Below are positions 19,111-28,289 of a DNA stretch of 64,000 nucleotides, piece by piece (positions within the stretch are counted from its first letter, which is position 1; every line of letters starts with the position of its first letter). Below the pieces are notes generated by a model that did not search any database, was not told the origin of the DNA, and saw nothing but the letters and a program-made list of their open reading frames with translations. Origin of the DNA: Thiosocius sp963719025. Its GTDB lineage: Bacteria > Pseudomonadota > Gammaproteobacteria > Chromatiales > Chromatiaceae. Made by a program: the position numbers and the translations under genes. Where the stretch lies: positions 16,764 to 80,763 of the forward strand of contig CAVRBK010000005.1 of assembly GCA_963719025.1 (NCBI GenBank), in the 5' to 3' direction.

Positions 19111-19314
19111 ATGCACAAGTTTGGTGTGATTGCGCTGATCGTGGGAGCCGTGGCCACTGTCGTCGGGCTGGGCGCTGGCTTCGGCTTCATGTTCGCGGGC
19201 CATGATGAGCCGGCCAAGCTGTTTCTGGCCCTCGTGCCGGTGGGGTTTCTGGTCGGTTTTACCGGTGTGGTGGCGACGCTGCTCAGCGAGCCGAGATCGG
19301 ACGATCGCTCGTAG
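19111..19314 (+). CDS. Small two-helix membrane protein
   Basis: A 67-residue protein with two predicted membrane helices: residues 5-28 (IALIVGAVATVVGLGAGFGF) and 38-58 (FLALVPVGFLVGFTGVVATL), joined by a short polar loop and ended by a charged tail (RSDDRS). The start is ATG 19111 with a GGGCGGG purine stretch upstream. Composition and coding bias match its neighbours, which supports a real gene. No family is recognised, and neither neighbour suggests a function. Confidence 0.55.
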   Translation: MHKFGVIALIVGAVATVVGLGAGFGFMFAGHDEPAKLFLALVPVGFLVGFTGVVATLLSEPRSDDRS

Positions 19315-19472
19315 CCAGCTTTGTTGGCTGCTCCTGCGCCGGTGTGAGCCTGTTTTCCGGCATGCTCCAGACGGTTTGATGCAGTCAGAGGAGACATATT
19401 GTGCAGTGTCTGTCTGACAAAAAGGTGTCAGACGGGTCTCACGGCTATTCTGCCAATACCGGATCGGGCAAT

Positions 19473-20114
19473 TCAGCCTGGCTGGGCAGTTCCTGCCGGC
19501 GTGGCCGGCTTGGGTTCGCCACTGGCGGCATCGCCCGCCTCGGGTGCCGGGGCGGCGGCACGCAGTCGCGTCGCCTGAATGAGAATCCCCAGCTTGGGAT
19601 GATCGACGTAGTGCAACTCGTCACTGCGCATGCGCCGGTTCAGTTTGATCCGATAGGGCGCCGGTGCGTTGACGTCACGCAGCAGCAGGTCGGTATCGAG
19701 GTGGAGAAAACGGCCGCGGGTAATGCGTACCAGCCCGTTCAGGCGTCCGCCATCTACCCACCGCCAAGACTGGCCATTGCGACGGCCGGGCACCTGGCGC
19801 CAGGCCACATGCTTGTGGACGATCATGCCCTTTCTCTTCAGCGTGTAGGCCAGCGGCCCAAGCTTCTTCGATGAGGCCGGCAGTGCGCCGCCACCTTCAA
19901 GATTGGCGACTGCCTGGGAGCGGCTCGGCGAGCCGGGCTCTGCAGGCCAGAACTCGGTCTCCACGCCTCCCGGGCGTTCGAAGATGATCATCTCGAATTT
20001 GTAGGCGTCACTGGTATCGCCGATCGCCGGACCGGTCAAACCGAACAGCGCAAAAGAAAAAGCCAGGGTCGCGCTGCGGATCTTCTGTCTGGTATTCATA
20101 AGCGGTGACTTCAC
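19473..20114 (-). CDS. csiV: CsiV-like exported protein
   Basis: A signal peptide (SATLAFSFALFGLTGPAIG) is followed by a periplasmic domain starting YKFEMIIFERPGG, the typical CsiV opening. It ends in a Pro/Ala-rich tail. In Vibrio and Shewanella CsiV binds peptidoglycan and activates the lytic enzyme or D-amino acid pathway, and its gene sits directly after mfd, as here. The GTG start at 20114 overlaps the mfd stop in GTGA, which suggests coupling. An ATG five codons later at 20099 is an alternative start. The family assignment rests mainly on the opening motif plus gene order. Confidence 0.75.
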   Translation of the reverse strand: MKSPLMNTRQKIRSATLAFSFALFGLTGPAIGDTSDAYKFEMIIFERPGGVETEFWPAEPGSPSRSQAVANLEGGGALPASSKKLGPLAYTLKRKGMIVHKHVAWRQVPGRRNGQSWRWVDGGRLNGLVRITRGRFLHLDTDLLLRDVNAPAPYRIKLNRRMRSDELHYVDHPKLGILIQATRLRAAAPAPEAGDAASGEPKPATPAGTAQPG

Positions 20115-23100
20115 TGTATCCCGAGTGATTGGTCAAGTAGCGTCTTCACATCGTCGACCCGGGTCTCGGGATCGCTCAGATCGGCAATGAAGCGCAATTT
20201 GTCGTTGCCGTCGAGCTTGAAAGACTTGGGTTGGCTCTGGATCAGCTGGATGATTCGTATCGGATCGATTTTCGGCTCGGCGTCGAAATGGATCTTGCCA
20301 CCGGCCGGTCCGGCCTCGATCTTCCTGATGCCATAGGGCTGGGCCTGCAGTTTGAGTGCGGTGACATCGAACAGGTTGTTTGCGGCGGGTCGGCAACAGG
20401 CCGAAGCGGTCGATCATCTCGACCTTCAGTTCGCGCAGTTCTTCGGTCGATTCGGCCGATGCGATGCGCTTGTACTGGATCAGGCGGATGTGCACGTCCG
20501 GCAGATAGTCGTCCGGCAGCAGTGCGGGTATGTGCAGGTCGACCTCGGTGCCATGGTCGAGCGGACGATCGAGTTCCGGCTGCCGTCCGGCGCGTATCGC
20601 CTGTCACCGCCTGTCTCGAGCATTTCCGTGTACAGCGTGAACCCGATTTCGTGGATCTGTCCGCTCTGTTCGTCGCCCAGCAGTTCACCTGCGCCGCGGA
20701 TCTCCAGGTCGTGGGTGGCGAGGGTGAAGCCGGCGCCGAGCTCTTCCAGCGATTCGATCGCCTCCAGGCGTTTGCGGGCATCGGGCGTCATCGCCTTGCG
20801 TGGCGGCGCAATCAGGTAGGCATAGGCACGGTGATGCGAGCGTCCGACGCGGCCGCGCAGTTGATGCAACTGGGCCAGGCCGAGCTTGTCGGCGCGGTCG
20901 ATAATGATGGTATTGGCACTGGGTACGTCGATGCCGCTTTCGACGATGGTGGTACACACCAGGATGTTGAAACGCTGGTGATAGAAGTCGCGCATGATGC
21001 GTTCGAGTTCACGCTCGCGCATCTGTCCATGGGCAAACTCGACGCGCGCGCCGGGCACCAGATCGGCCATCTTCTGCGCGGCCTTCTCGATGCGTCGAGA
21101 CCTCGTTGTGCAGCAGGTACACCTGGCCGCCACGATTGATCTCGCGCTGGCAGGCCTCGCGGATCAGTACGTCGTTCCACTGGCTGACGAAGGTCTTGAT
21201 CGGATGCCGTGCGGCCGGCGGCGTGGCGATGATCGACAGGTCGCGCATGCCCGACATCGCCATGTTCAGCGTGCGCGGAATCGGCGTGGCGGTCAGGGTC
21301 AGGATGTCGACCTCGGCGCGCATGGCCTTGAGGCGTTCCTTGTGCCGGACACCGAAGCGGTGTTCTTCGTCGATGATCACCAGCCCCAGGTCCTTGAACC
21401 TGACGCCCTGGCCCGAGCAGTTTGTGGGTGCCGACGACGATATCGATTTGGCCGTCTTTCAGACCCTTGAGTACCTGGTTGGCTTCTTTGGCCGAGCGAA
21501 AACGAGACAGGCTTTCGACCTTGAACGGCCAGTCGGCAAAGCGGTCGGAAAAGTTCTGGTAGTGCTGCTGTGCCAGCAGGGTGGTCGGTACCAGTACGGC
21601 GACCTGTTTGCCGGCGTTGGCAGCGATGAAAGCGGCGCGCATGGCGACCTCGGTCTTGCCAAAACCGACGTCACCGCAGACCACGCGATCCATCGGTCTG
21701 GGCGAGGTCATGTCGCTCGACGATGGCGGCGATGGCCTCGTCCTGATCGGGCGTCTCCTCGAATTCGAAATCGGCGGCAAAGCGCCGATAGTCATCTTCG
21801 GGCACCGGCAGGGCGGTGCCGTGTCGTGCCTCACGCCGGGCGTAGATGTCGAGCAGTTCGGCCGCGACATCATGGACGCGCTCGGCGGCACGTTTGCGTG
21901 CCTTTTCCCACTGGTCGCTGCCCAGTCGGTGCAGTGGCGCCGATTCCGGCGAGGCACCGGTGTACCGGCTGATCAGGTTGCAGCGAGGCCACCGGCACGT
22001 ACAGCTTGTCGCCGCGTGCGTATTCCAGGGTCAGAAACTCGGTCCTCTGTCCGCCGACCTCGAGGGTCTGCAGGCCGAGGAAGCGGCCGACACCGTGTTC
22101 TTCGTGGACGACCGGCTGCGCCCTCGGTGAGTTCGGCGAGATTGCGCACGATCTGATCGGCGTCCTGGCCCTTGCGGCGGCGGCGCTGCTTGACACGTTC
22201 GCCAAGCAGCAGCGCCTCCGGGATGAGCAGTACACGCTCATCGGTCAGCCACAGCCCGCTTTCGAGGCCGGCGACGGTGATACAGGGCGAGACGTCGCTG
22301 TCGAGGAACGCCAGCCAGTCCTTTGCGGCGGTAGGACGAATGCCAAAGCCATGCAGGGTTTCGAGCAGTGCCTCGCGCCGTCCGGCGGTTTCGGCGACGA
22401 ACAGTACGCGGGCATCGTTGCCGGTCATCGCGGCACGCAGCGCCTGCGCCGGCTCGGCGGCCTTGGCCTGGATGCCGACTGGCGGGACGGGCCTGCTCGG
22501 CGAGATTGATGCAACCATCGGCTGAACCGCCGCACTCGGCATCTCCCTTCGCCGTTTCGACGGTACCGAATCGTTCGATTCGGGCATTCAGTTCTTCTGC
22601 GTCGAGATAGATCGCCTCGGGCGGCAGCAGTGGACGTTCGAGATCGTAGCGGCGTTGCTCGTAGCGCTCGGCGACGCCGTCGAGAAAGTGCCGGGTCTCG
22701 TCTTGGAGGTGCGCGTCGAAAACAACGACACTGCTTTCCGGCAGGTAGTCGAACAGCGTTTCGGTGCTCTCGAAAAACAGTGGCAGGTAGTACTCGATGC
22801 CGCCAGGAGGCTGACCCTCGCTGACGCCCCGGTAGATCAGGCTGCGCTGCGGATCGCCCTCGATCTGCTCACGGTAGGTCTTGCGAAAGCGCGCGATGGC
22901 ATCCTGGTCGATTGGATATTCGCGCGCCGGCAACAGCTCTATCCGCTCGACCTTGTCGAGCGTGCGCTGGGTTTCGGGATCGAAGGTGCGGATCGAGTCG
23001 ATCTCGCGGTCGAACAGGTCGATACGGTAGGGCGTGTCGCTGCCCATCGGGAACAGGTCGAGCAACGAGCCGCGCACGGCGAACTCGCCGTGTGCCATGA

Positions 23101-23602
23101 CCTGCGAGACACAGTTGTAACCGGCGGCCTCCAGGCGTTGGCGGAAGGGGTCCAGGTCGAGTGCCTCGCCACGTTGCAGCAGCAGACTGTTGGCATCGAG
23201 AAACGCCTGCGGCAGCAGGCGCTGCAGCAGCGTGGCGATCGGCACCACGACGACACCACGCTGCAGGCGTCGCAGCCGATGCAGGGTCAGCAGGCGCTGC
23301 GAGACCAGTTCCGGTAGCGGCGAAAAAACGTCGTAGGGCAGGGTCTCCCAATCCGGGAAACTCAGTACCTCGATGGTTGGATCGGCGAGAAAGAAACGGA
23401 TCTCCTCCATCAGCCGGTACGCGGCCTGCACGTCGGCTGTGACCACGAGGATCGGCGCCGCTGCGCTCGACACGCTGCGCGCTATGGCGAGTCCGGTGGA
23501 TGCGCCGGTGCATCGGCCCCAGCGAACGCGTGGCGATGATTGACTGGGAAGGGGCGGTACAACTGGTTTCAAAACGGTGGTCCGGACGCAAAAGCGTGGC
23601 AT
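20111..23602 (-). CDS. mfd: Transcription-repair coupling factor Mfd, disrupted by several frame breaks
   Basis: Mfd pushes stalled RNA polymerase off DNA and recruits UvrA. The span of about 3.49 kb fits a roughly 1150-1160-residue protein. I place the start at ATG 23602 before PRFCVRTTVLKP. Segments recognised in order are the UvrB-homology region (SFPDWETLPYDVFSP), the RNA polymerase interaction domain (VVHEEHGVGRFLGL), Walker A (GDVGFGKTEVAMRAAF), DEEH (VIIDEEHRFGVRHKE), motif III (LTATPIPRTL) and motif VI (QLRGRVGRSHHRAYAY). They lie in different frames. Breaks are needed near 22490, 22125, 21980, 21710, 21410, 21090, 20600 and 20390. Key helicase motifs survive, so I favour sequence error; true decay cannot be excluded. 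Confidence 0.85.
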
Positions 23603-23664
23603 TTTCGCACAAGCGGCGTGCCAATGGCGCCGGCATCGGAGATGTCGCCGGTCGACGACGGATT

Positions 23665-23911
23665 TCGCAGCCGCATCGAGACGCTGTTTTCGCAATGGCG
23701 GAACGCAATTCGGGATGCCCTGGGGAGGGCTTGTTCAGCGGGCCTCCTGAGGCCGGGGGTCGATCACGAGGCGGCGTGTATTGTCGCGGCCCTCGAAGGC
23801 TGCATCGGCACCGCAAAAAATGCCCAGAGCAGGGATCTGCTGCAGGCCTGCGGTCGAGGTCTGCCGGCCTATCTCCACTCGCTACGCCGACCGGCAGACC
23901 AGGGGTTGTAA
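23665..23911 (+). pseudogene. Remnant of a TetR-family regulator (C-terminal half only)
   Basis: About 80 residues resemble the ligand-binding C-terminus of TetR-type repressors: IETLFSQWRNAIRDALGRA, then LLRPGVDHEAACIVAALEGC, then a final LPAYLHSLR. The DNA-binding helix-turn-helix half is missing. Upstream, this strand carries only the antisense of the mfd start. The fragment has no start codon or ribosome binding site of its own. Together with the transporter fragment that follows, it looks like what remains of a TetR-efflux operon after a deletion next to mfd. Confidence 0.6.
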
Positions 23912-24020
23912 AGAACGATTCTTCCGTGGGCTGCTCGCCAACCGCTGGTGGGTGATTGTGCTGACCTTGCTGATCGTCGGCCTGGTTGGCTCCGGGGCGC
24001 GACACATTGTTTTCAGTGCC
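23907..24020 (+). pseudogene. Remnant of an RND/MMPL-type transporter (N-terminal 38 residues)
   Basis: The short piece encodes KERFFRGLLANRWWVIVLTL followed by LIVGLVGSGARHIVF. This is the typical opening of MMPL/RND efflux proteins: a basic cap, RWW, a first membrane helix and GARH. It begins within a few bases of the TetR fragment's stop, as in an intact regulator-pump operon. The match ends at about 24020, where the convergent DsrE-like gene begins, so more than 95 per cent of the pump is gone. No start codon is preserved in frame. Confidence 0.5.
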
Positions 24021-24026
24021 GAGCAC

Positions 24027-24539
24027 TCATCGTATCTCCTCGATCGTCAGGGTCTTTTCGTGAATCTGTGGGACCAGCAGCCCGTAGCCCTGCTGCTGCC
24101 AATACACGATCTCTGTCATGGCTGAAGGCACGATCTCGACAAAGTCATAAAAACTGTCTGCGGCATAGCCGTAATCGGTCGCCGCCAGGCTGCACGCCTT
24201 GAAACGGACCCCCAGACTGGCGTAATAGCGCATGCGCTCGACCTGGTCGCGATACTTCTCGTAATTGTGTATGGCCAGCGTGACGATCTCGGTCCCATGT
24301 ATTACGACGACGATATCGATGAACTCGGGTGCCATATCATAGGGTGACTCGGTCAGCGGGTTCATGAACGAGCGCAACCAATACAGACCGTTGCTGATGT
24401 GGGCCGGGTGGGCGAAGAAAAAGTCCAAAACCGCTTTGGGTTGTTTGTAGGGTGGGAATGTCTCTTCGGCGCTGTGCGCCATGGGTAGCGTCAGGGTCAA
24501 CAATAAACTCAGAACGACAAGCTTGGGTGTTGTGGCCAT
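24027..24539 (-). CDS. Exported DsrE-family protein
   Basis: A 170-residue protein. The ATG at 24539 is chosen because GGAGGCGAACC lies just upstream and because it starts a signal peptide (KLVVLSLLLTLTLPMAHSA). The mature part has the DsrE/DsrF-like fold pattern: FIDIVVVIHGTEIVTLAIH (strand plus Gly turn), GVRFKACSLAA with a single Cys in the usual sulfur-carrier position, and VPSAMTEIVYWQQQGYGLL. Members of this group handle sulfur or sulfane intermediates. A periplasmic one suggests sulfide or persulfide handling, an inference supported by the exported rhodanese next door. Confidence 0.85.
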   Translation of the reverse strand: MATTPKLVVLSLLLTLTLPMAHSAEETFPPYKQPKAVLDFFFAHPAHISNGLYWLRSFMNPLTESPYDMAPEFIDIVVVIHGTEIVTLAIHNYEKYRDQVERMRYYASLGVRFKACSLAATDYGYAADSFYDFVEIVPSAMTEIVYWQQQGYGLLVPQIHEKTLTIEEIR

Positions 24540-24652
24540 CGGTTCGCCTCCTGATGGAGCCTTTTGCTGACAGTGTAGTTTCTTGCCGAACAGCGAGGGG
24601 ACAGGGAAAACAGGGTAATCCCGGTCCGCCTCATGGGCCGATTGCCCGGGTA

Positions 24653-24679
24653 CAAAAAAGGCGGCCACAGTGGCCGCCT
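24653..24679 (-). terminator. Rho-independent terminator of the rhodanese gene
   Basis: On the minus strand AGGCGGCCA pairs with TGGCCGCCT around a 3-base loop, and TTTTTT follows. It sits about 26 bases after the rhodanese stop. A T-rich stretch on the other side may let it work in both directions. Confidence 0.8.
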
Positions 24680-24704
24680 CGGCATTTTTAGCCAGGGTGA
24701 CGTT

Positions 24705-25361
24705 TCAGGGCTTTACCGTGGTCAGGCCCAGAATCTCCCAATCCTGCATCCCGCCGCGGTACCACTTGACCTTGGTCCCCGGGTAGCCGAAGCGGATCAG
24801 ATTCTTGATGTTGTTCGGTGACTGACCGCACCACATGCCGTTGCAGAACATGATGAGCGTCTTGGCGTTCTTGAAGTCCCAGAGGCCCTCCAGTTCCTGG
24901 GCGCCGAACTGGCCGGTGAGAATCTCGCCAATCGATATCGGATCGGCACCCTTGGCCGGGTTCAGCTTGGTCCATGGAATGTTCACGGCACCCGGTATCG
25001 TGCCTTTCGCGACCCAGTCAGGCGTGCGCGAATCGATCAGAACGATGTTGTCGTCACCCGCTATCATCTTCTGCACGTAGCCAATCAGCTCAACCTCGCC
25101 GATGGTTTCAACGCCACCTGGGAGTTGCGACGGCTGGATGCAGAATGGCGGACACTTGCGCGAGGTTTTTGCGAACGCCGGATTCACCGTGTTCGACTGG
25201 TTTTGATCTCGCATGATGGTGATCTTTTTGCCGTTCAGCATGCCTTCCATCTTGTCCATGGAACGGGTGATGCCTACCGCAAGGTCTGCGGCGGAGACAT
25301 TGGCTGTCAGAATCGTTGCCAGGGCGGCGATGGTTGTCATGGCGGCTTTCGAAATTTTCAT
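24705..25361 (-). CDS. Exported rhodanese-like protein
   Basis: A 218-residue protein. The ATG at 25361 is chosen because GGAGGAAAA lies upstream and a signal peptide begins there (AAMTTIAALATILTANVSA). The rhodanese domain covers about residues 75-215: DDNIVLIDSRTPDWVAKGTI, GAVNIPW, then the active-site loop MFCNGMWCGQSP with the catalytic Cys and a second Cys five residues on, and finally the RGGMQDWEILG motif. An N-terminal extension contains CPPFC. Rhodaneses transfer sulfane sulfur to thiols. It lies on the same strand as the small acidic protein upstream and the DsrE-like gene downstream, though the terminator separates it from the latter. Confidence 0.88.
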   Translation of the reverse strand: MKISKAAMTTIAALATILTANVSAADLAVGITRSMDKMEGMLNGKKITIMRDQNQSNTVNPAFAKTSRKCPPFCIQPSQLPGGVETIGEVELIGYVQKMIAGDDNIVLIDSRTPDWVAKGTIPGAVNIPWTKLNPAKGADPISIGEILTGQFGAQELEGLWDFKNAKTLIMFCNGMWCGQSPNNIKNLIRFGYPGTKVKWYRGGMQDWEILGLTTVKP

Positions 25362-25478
25362 CCGCAGTTTTCCTCCTGAGGGAATGCGCAAAAGCGGTTT
25401 TTTTGTTGAATCGGAAAGGTGGCGGGCTGGGGCGCCGCCTGAAAAAACGTGAATATCGGCGTTGCCTGCAGACAGACC

Positions 25479-25661
25479 CTACTCGCACTCGGGCTCCTGG
25501 TCGCCCGCGTCCGTCGTTTTCTCACCCGTGCTATCGTCGTCTTTCTTGTTTTCGGCATCAGCAAACAGCCAATCCGGCAGCACGTAGGCATTGGCGACCG
25601 CGGCCGACTGCCAGGTAATCGTCGCGACCAGGGCGATCAGCAGGATCAGAATAAAACGCAT
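25479..25661 (-). CDS. Small exported acidic protein
   Basis: Sixty residues. The ATG at 25661 follows a strong purine-rich AAGGGGG. Residues 1-24 are a signal peptide or anchor (ILILLIALVATI, ending AAVANA). The rest is acidic (ENKKDDDSTGEKTT) and ends in a near-terminal Cys. It sits 118 bases upstream of the rhodanese gene on the same strand and may share its transcript. No family recognised. Confidence 0.55.
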   Translation of the reverse strand: MRFILILLIALVATITWQSAAVANAYVLPDWLFADAENKKDDDSTGEKTTDAGDQEPECE

Positions 25662-25963
25662 GTCTTGCAAGCCCCCTTGGTTTGGTCCGCCGCGAATCTG
25701 TCGGTACGGCTCTGCGGGGCCGCTAAATCTCCGACCTGACATGCTCGAACCGTATGATACGGGTGGCATGTTTCAATCTATGACCAGCAATATAGCTCAT
25801 AACACAGTGTTAATCTACGCCAATAGAGAATCATAATTTACTGATTTCTATCGGGAAAAGGTTTGCGGAATTGGCGCCTGATGGGAGTCTGGCGCGTTTA
25901 TCCGAATGGCTTGCCGGGCTATCCGGGACACGGGCCACTCCATGATTCGAGGGGGACAACGAG
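25662..25963. other. Divergent intergenic region, no gene seen
   Basis: About 300 bases between the small acidic protein (minus) and the DUF3530 hydrolase (plus). The central part (25790-25850) is AT-rich and is the likely promoter area for one or both directions. I could not fix clear -35/-10 pairs. No repeats or RNA gene seen. Confidence 0.45.
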
Positions 25964-26773
25964 ATGGGTTTCAAGGCGGCGTGTTTCGGGAGTGTTTTGG
26001 GGCTGTTGTTTCCGGCAGCGGCCAGTTTTGCAGAATCCGCAACGGGACCGGACTTCGAGCGCGAACGAAGGATGGCCGCTGAAATCGGCGACGCGATCCT
26101 CGATGGGGAGGCACTGCAGCTTAAAACCGCCGATGGGCAGCAATTTCTCGGCATCTATGCCGCCAGTACGAGTGATGAGCCGGCCAAGGGCACATTGGTC
26201 ATCTTGCACGGTCGCGGTTTTCACCCGGATTGGGTGGACGTTGTGCAGCCATTGCGGGTCGACCTGACGGCTTTCGGTTGGAACACGCTGGCGATCCAGC
26301 TCCCGGTTCTGCACAAGCAGGCAAAGTATTATGACTACGTCTCGATATTTCCGGCTGCCGGACCACGGATCGAGTCTGCGGTCGCCGAGGCGCGCGCGTT
26401 GTCAGACGGTCGGGTGGTTGTGCTTGCACACAGCTGCGGCGCGCACATGGCGCAGCACTGGTTCAATGCGAACGGGGCCGATGCCGTCAGGCTGATCGAT
26501 GGGTTCATCGGTATCGGCATGGGCGCCACTGACTACGGTCAGGCCATGAGCGAGCCATTTGCACTGGACAAGATCGATGTGCCGGTGCTCGATCTCTTTG
26601 GTGCGGCGGACTTTCCCGCCGTGCTGCGCATGGCGCCAGAGAGATTGCGCGCCATGTCGACGGCCGGAAACGTAAAAAACCGGCAGATCCGGATCCCGGC
26701 TGCCGGTCATTATTTTGTCGGCCACAATGACGCGTTGATCGAGGCGGTGTCTGGCTGGCTGAATACGCTCTGA
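25964..26773 (+). CDS. Exported alpha/beta hydrolase, DUF3530-like
   Basis: A 269-residue protein with a signal peptide (SVLGLLFPAAASFAES). The alpha/beta-hydrolase core follows. The oxyanion region is VILHGRGFHPD, the nucleophile elbow AHSCGAH (Ser between His and Cys, a variant of GxSxG), the acid region LDLFGAADFP, and the final catalytic His GHYFVGH. This matches the DUF3530 family, conserved in gammaproteobacteria with no proven substrate. It starts at ATG after GGGGGACAACGAG and appears monocistronic. Confidence 0.82.
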   Translation: MGFKAACFGSVLGLLFPAAASFAESATGPDFERERRMAAEIGDAILDGEALQLKTADGQQFLGIYAASTSDEPAKGTLVILHGRGFHPDWVDVVQPLRVDLTAFGWNTLAIQLPVLHKQAKYYDYVSIFPAAGPRIESAVAEARALSDGRVVVLAHSCGAHMAQHWFNANGADAVRLIDGFIGIGMGATDYGQAMSEPFALDKIDVPVLDLFGAADFPAVLRMAPERLRAMSTAGNVKNRQIRIPAAGHYFVGHNDALIEAVSGWLNTL

Positions 26774-26788
26774 CCGCAGCGCGCCGCA

Positions 26789-27106
26789 TCATTCCGTGAT
26801 GCGTGACCAGATCTGACCGTTTTCGGTCTTCACCGGATAGGTGCAGATCGGCTCGTCGGCCGGTTCATCGAGTGCCGCGCCGCTCTCCAGATCGAAGTAG
26901 CTGCCATGCAGCGAGCACTTGATGCGATTGCCCTTGATGCAGCCGAGAGCCAGCGAATAGTCTTCGTGGCTGCACATTTCGTCGATGACATAAAAGCGGC
27001 CGTCAGCGTTGACCAGCAGAAGCCGCTTGTCACCGATCTCAAAGGCTTTCATCTGCCCGGGCAGGAGTTCGCCGTCGCCGGCAACCGCTATCCATTCGCC
27101 TTGCAT
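26789..27106 (-). CDS. Rieske [2Fe-2S] ferredoxin-like protein
   Basis: A 105-residue stand-alone Rieske domain with no signal peptide. The cluster ligands are Cys45-x-His47 (CSHED) and Cys64-x-x-His67 (CSLHG). The spacing and the lack of extra cysteines fit the soluble ferredoxin subunits of non-haem dioxygenases or the small-subunit type of nitrite reductase. No oxygenase or reductase lies nearby. The start is 2 bases after the stop of the TrpD2-like gene, so the two form an operon and may act together. Confidence 0.9.
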   Translation of the reverse strand: MQGEWIAVAGDGELLPGQMKAFEIGDKRLLLVNADGRFYVIDEMCSHEDYSLALGCIKGNRIKCSLHGSYFDLESGAALDEPADEPICTYPVKTENGQIWSRITE

Positions 27107-27108
27107 GA

Positions 27109-28230
27109 CTATTTCACCCGTTTCGCGGCGACGCCGCTGTCGAGCACGCCACGCAACTTTTCGCCGGCCTCGGCCAGATCTCTGGCCTTGCCCAGATGGG
27201 TAAGCACCAGCGCCCCGGTATACAGCAGGGAATCGTAGGTAGCGCCTTTTTCGCCGGACAGGGCGGCCATGCCCAGGTCGGCCGCCTTGCGTGCGCCTGC
27301 ATCGATGTCTGTCAGTGAAATCGCGCCTTCGCCTTTTGCGGTTTGCGGAACATCTGCGGGAATCGGAACGCAGCGGTTGTCCTGGTTTATTCCGAGCATG
27401 CCGGGGTCGATATCGAAGCCGGTTTCTTCACCACCGTTTGTGTAGGCAAAGTACTTTCCCGCCTGGCGCAGCGAAGGGATGATGCCACCCTCGACGCCGC
27501 GCACGATCAGCGCGGAGTCAAACCCGGCATGACGCGCCAGGTCGGCGTAGACGGGAGGGTAGGGCTTGTGCACATATCCGGTGACGAAATGGGTGCGCTG
27601 GCGGCCACTGATCGGTCGGGCCAGGACCTCGACCGTGGTGATCACCGAGCGTTTGATCATGCGCTGTCGCAGTTCGATCAGGTCGTGCAGGCCAGGTGCA
27701 TAAATGGCCTGGTCGACATAACCCCAGCCGATGTCCGGATCGGCGAGGCGCGCTGCGGTAGCGACCGGGTCGAGGTCCACATTGATACCGGCCGCAGCCA
27801 GGACATGGCGATGGGTGACCCCGTACTTGGGGCCGACAGCATTCAGGCCGTGGCTGAAGGCCGCCACACCGCAGGCGGCGAGTAGCGGTGCGAGAAAGGG
27901 CGAGGCGGGAATGGTCCGGTTGTAACCGTCATACGGATCGGCGATGTCCACGACATCATCGACCTCGGCCGTGACCGTTTTGCGTGTATCCAGAATGGCC
28001 TGCAGAACGCCACGGTTTTCCTCGCGGGTCTCGCGCTTCATGCGCAGGGCAATCAGGAAGATGCCGGCACGAACCGGGTCGATTTCTCCCGAGATGACAC
28101 CACGCATGCCAATGCGGGCCTCTTCTTCGCTGATGTCTTTGGACAGATCCGGACCGGTCGCGATGCGCTGAATGATGGAATGCATCATCTGTTGCACGTC
28201 GGTTTGTCCTGCAGACGCTACGGCATTCAT
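27109..28230 (-). CDS. TrpD2/YbiB-like protein of the anthranilate phosphoribosyltransferase family
   Basis: A 373-residue protein with its ATG at 28230 after TAAGGAGTT. It has the family's helical N-terminal domain and large alpha/beta domain (FLAPLLAACGVAAFSHG, then HRHVLAAAGINVDL). The PRPP-binding GTGGD loop of true TrpD is replaced by DPYDGYNRT, as in the TrpD2/YbiB branch, whose E. coli member binds nucleic acid and does not make tryptophan. No other trp gene is nearby. So a TrpD role in tryptophan synthesis is unlikely. It is operonic with the Rieske ferredoxin, a pairing I cannot explain. Confidence 0.78.
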   Translation of the reverse strand: MNAVASAGQTDVQQMMHSIIQRIATGPDLSKDISEEEARIGMRGVISGEIDPVRAGIFLIALRMKRETREENRGVLQAILDTRKTVTAEVDDVVDIADPYDGYNRTIPASPFLAPLLAACGVAAFSHGLNAVGPKYGVTHRHVLAAAGINVDLDPVATAARLADPDIGWGYVDQAIYAPGLHDLIELRQRMIKRSVITTVEVLARPISGRQRTHFVTGYVHKPYPPVYADLARHAGFDSALIVRGVEGGIIPSLRQAGKYFAYTNGGEETGFDIDPGMLGINQDNRCVPIPADVPQTAKGEGAISLTDIDAGARKAADLGMAALSGEKGATYDSLLYTGALVLTHLGKARDLAEAGEKLRGVLDSGVAAKRVK

Positions 28231-28289
28231 TAGCAACTCCTTAAATATCGATCTGCGGAGTATAAGTAACCAAGAAAAACCGTCAAGAA

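Noticed and set aside
27109..28230. Tryptophan biosynthesis gene trpD
   Set aside because: The GTGGD PRPP loop is absent and no trp genes are near; it fits the TrpD2/YbiB branch.
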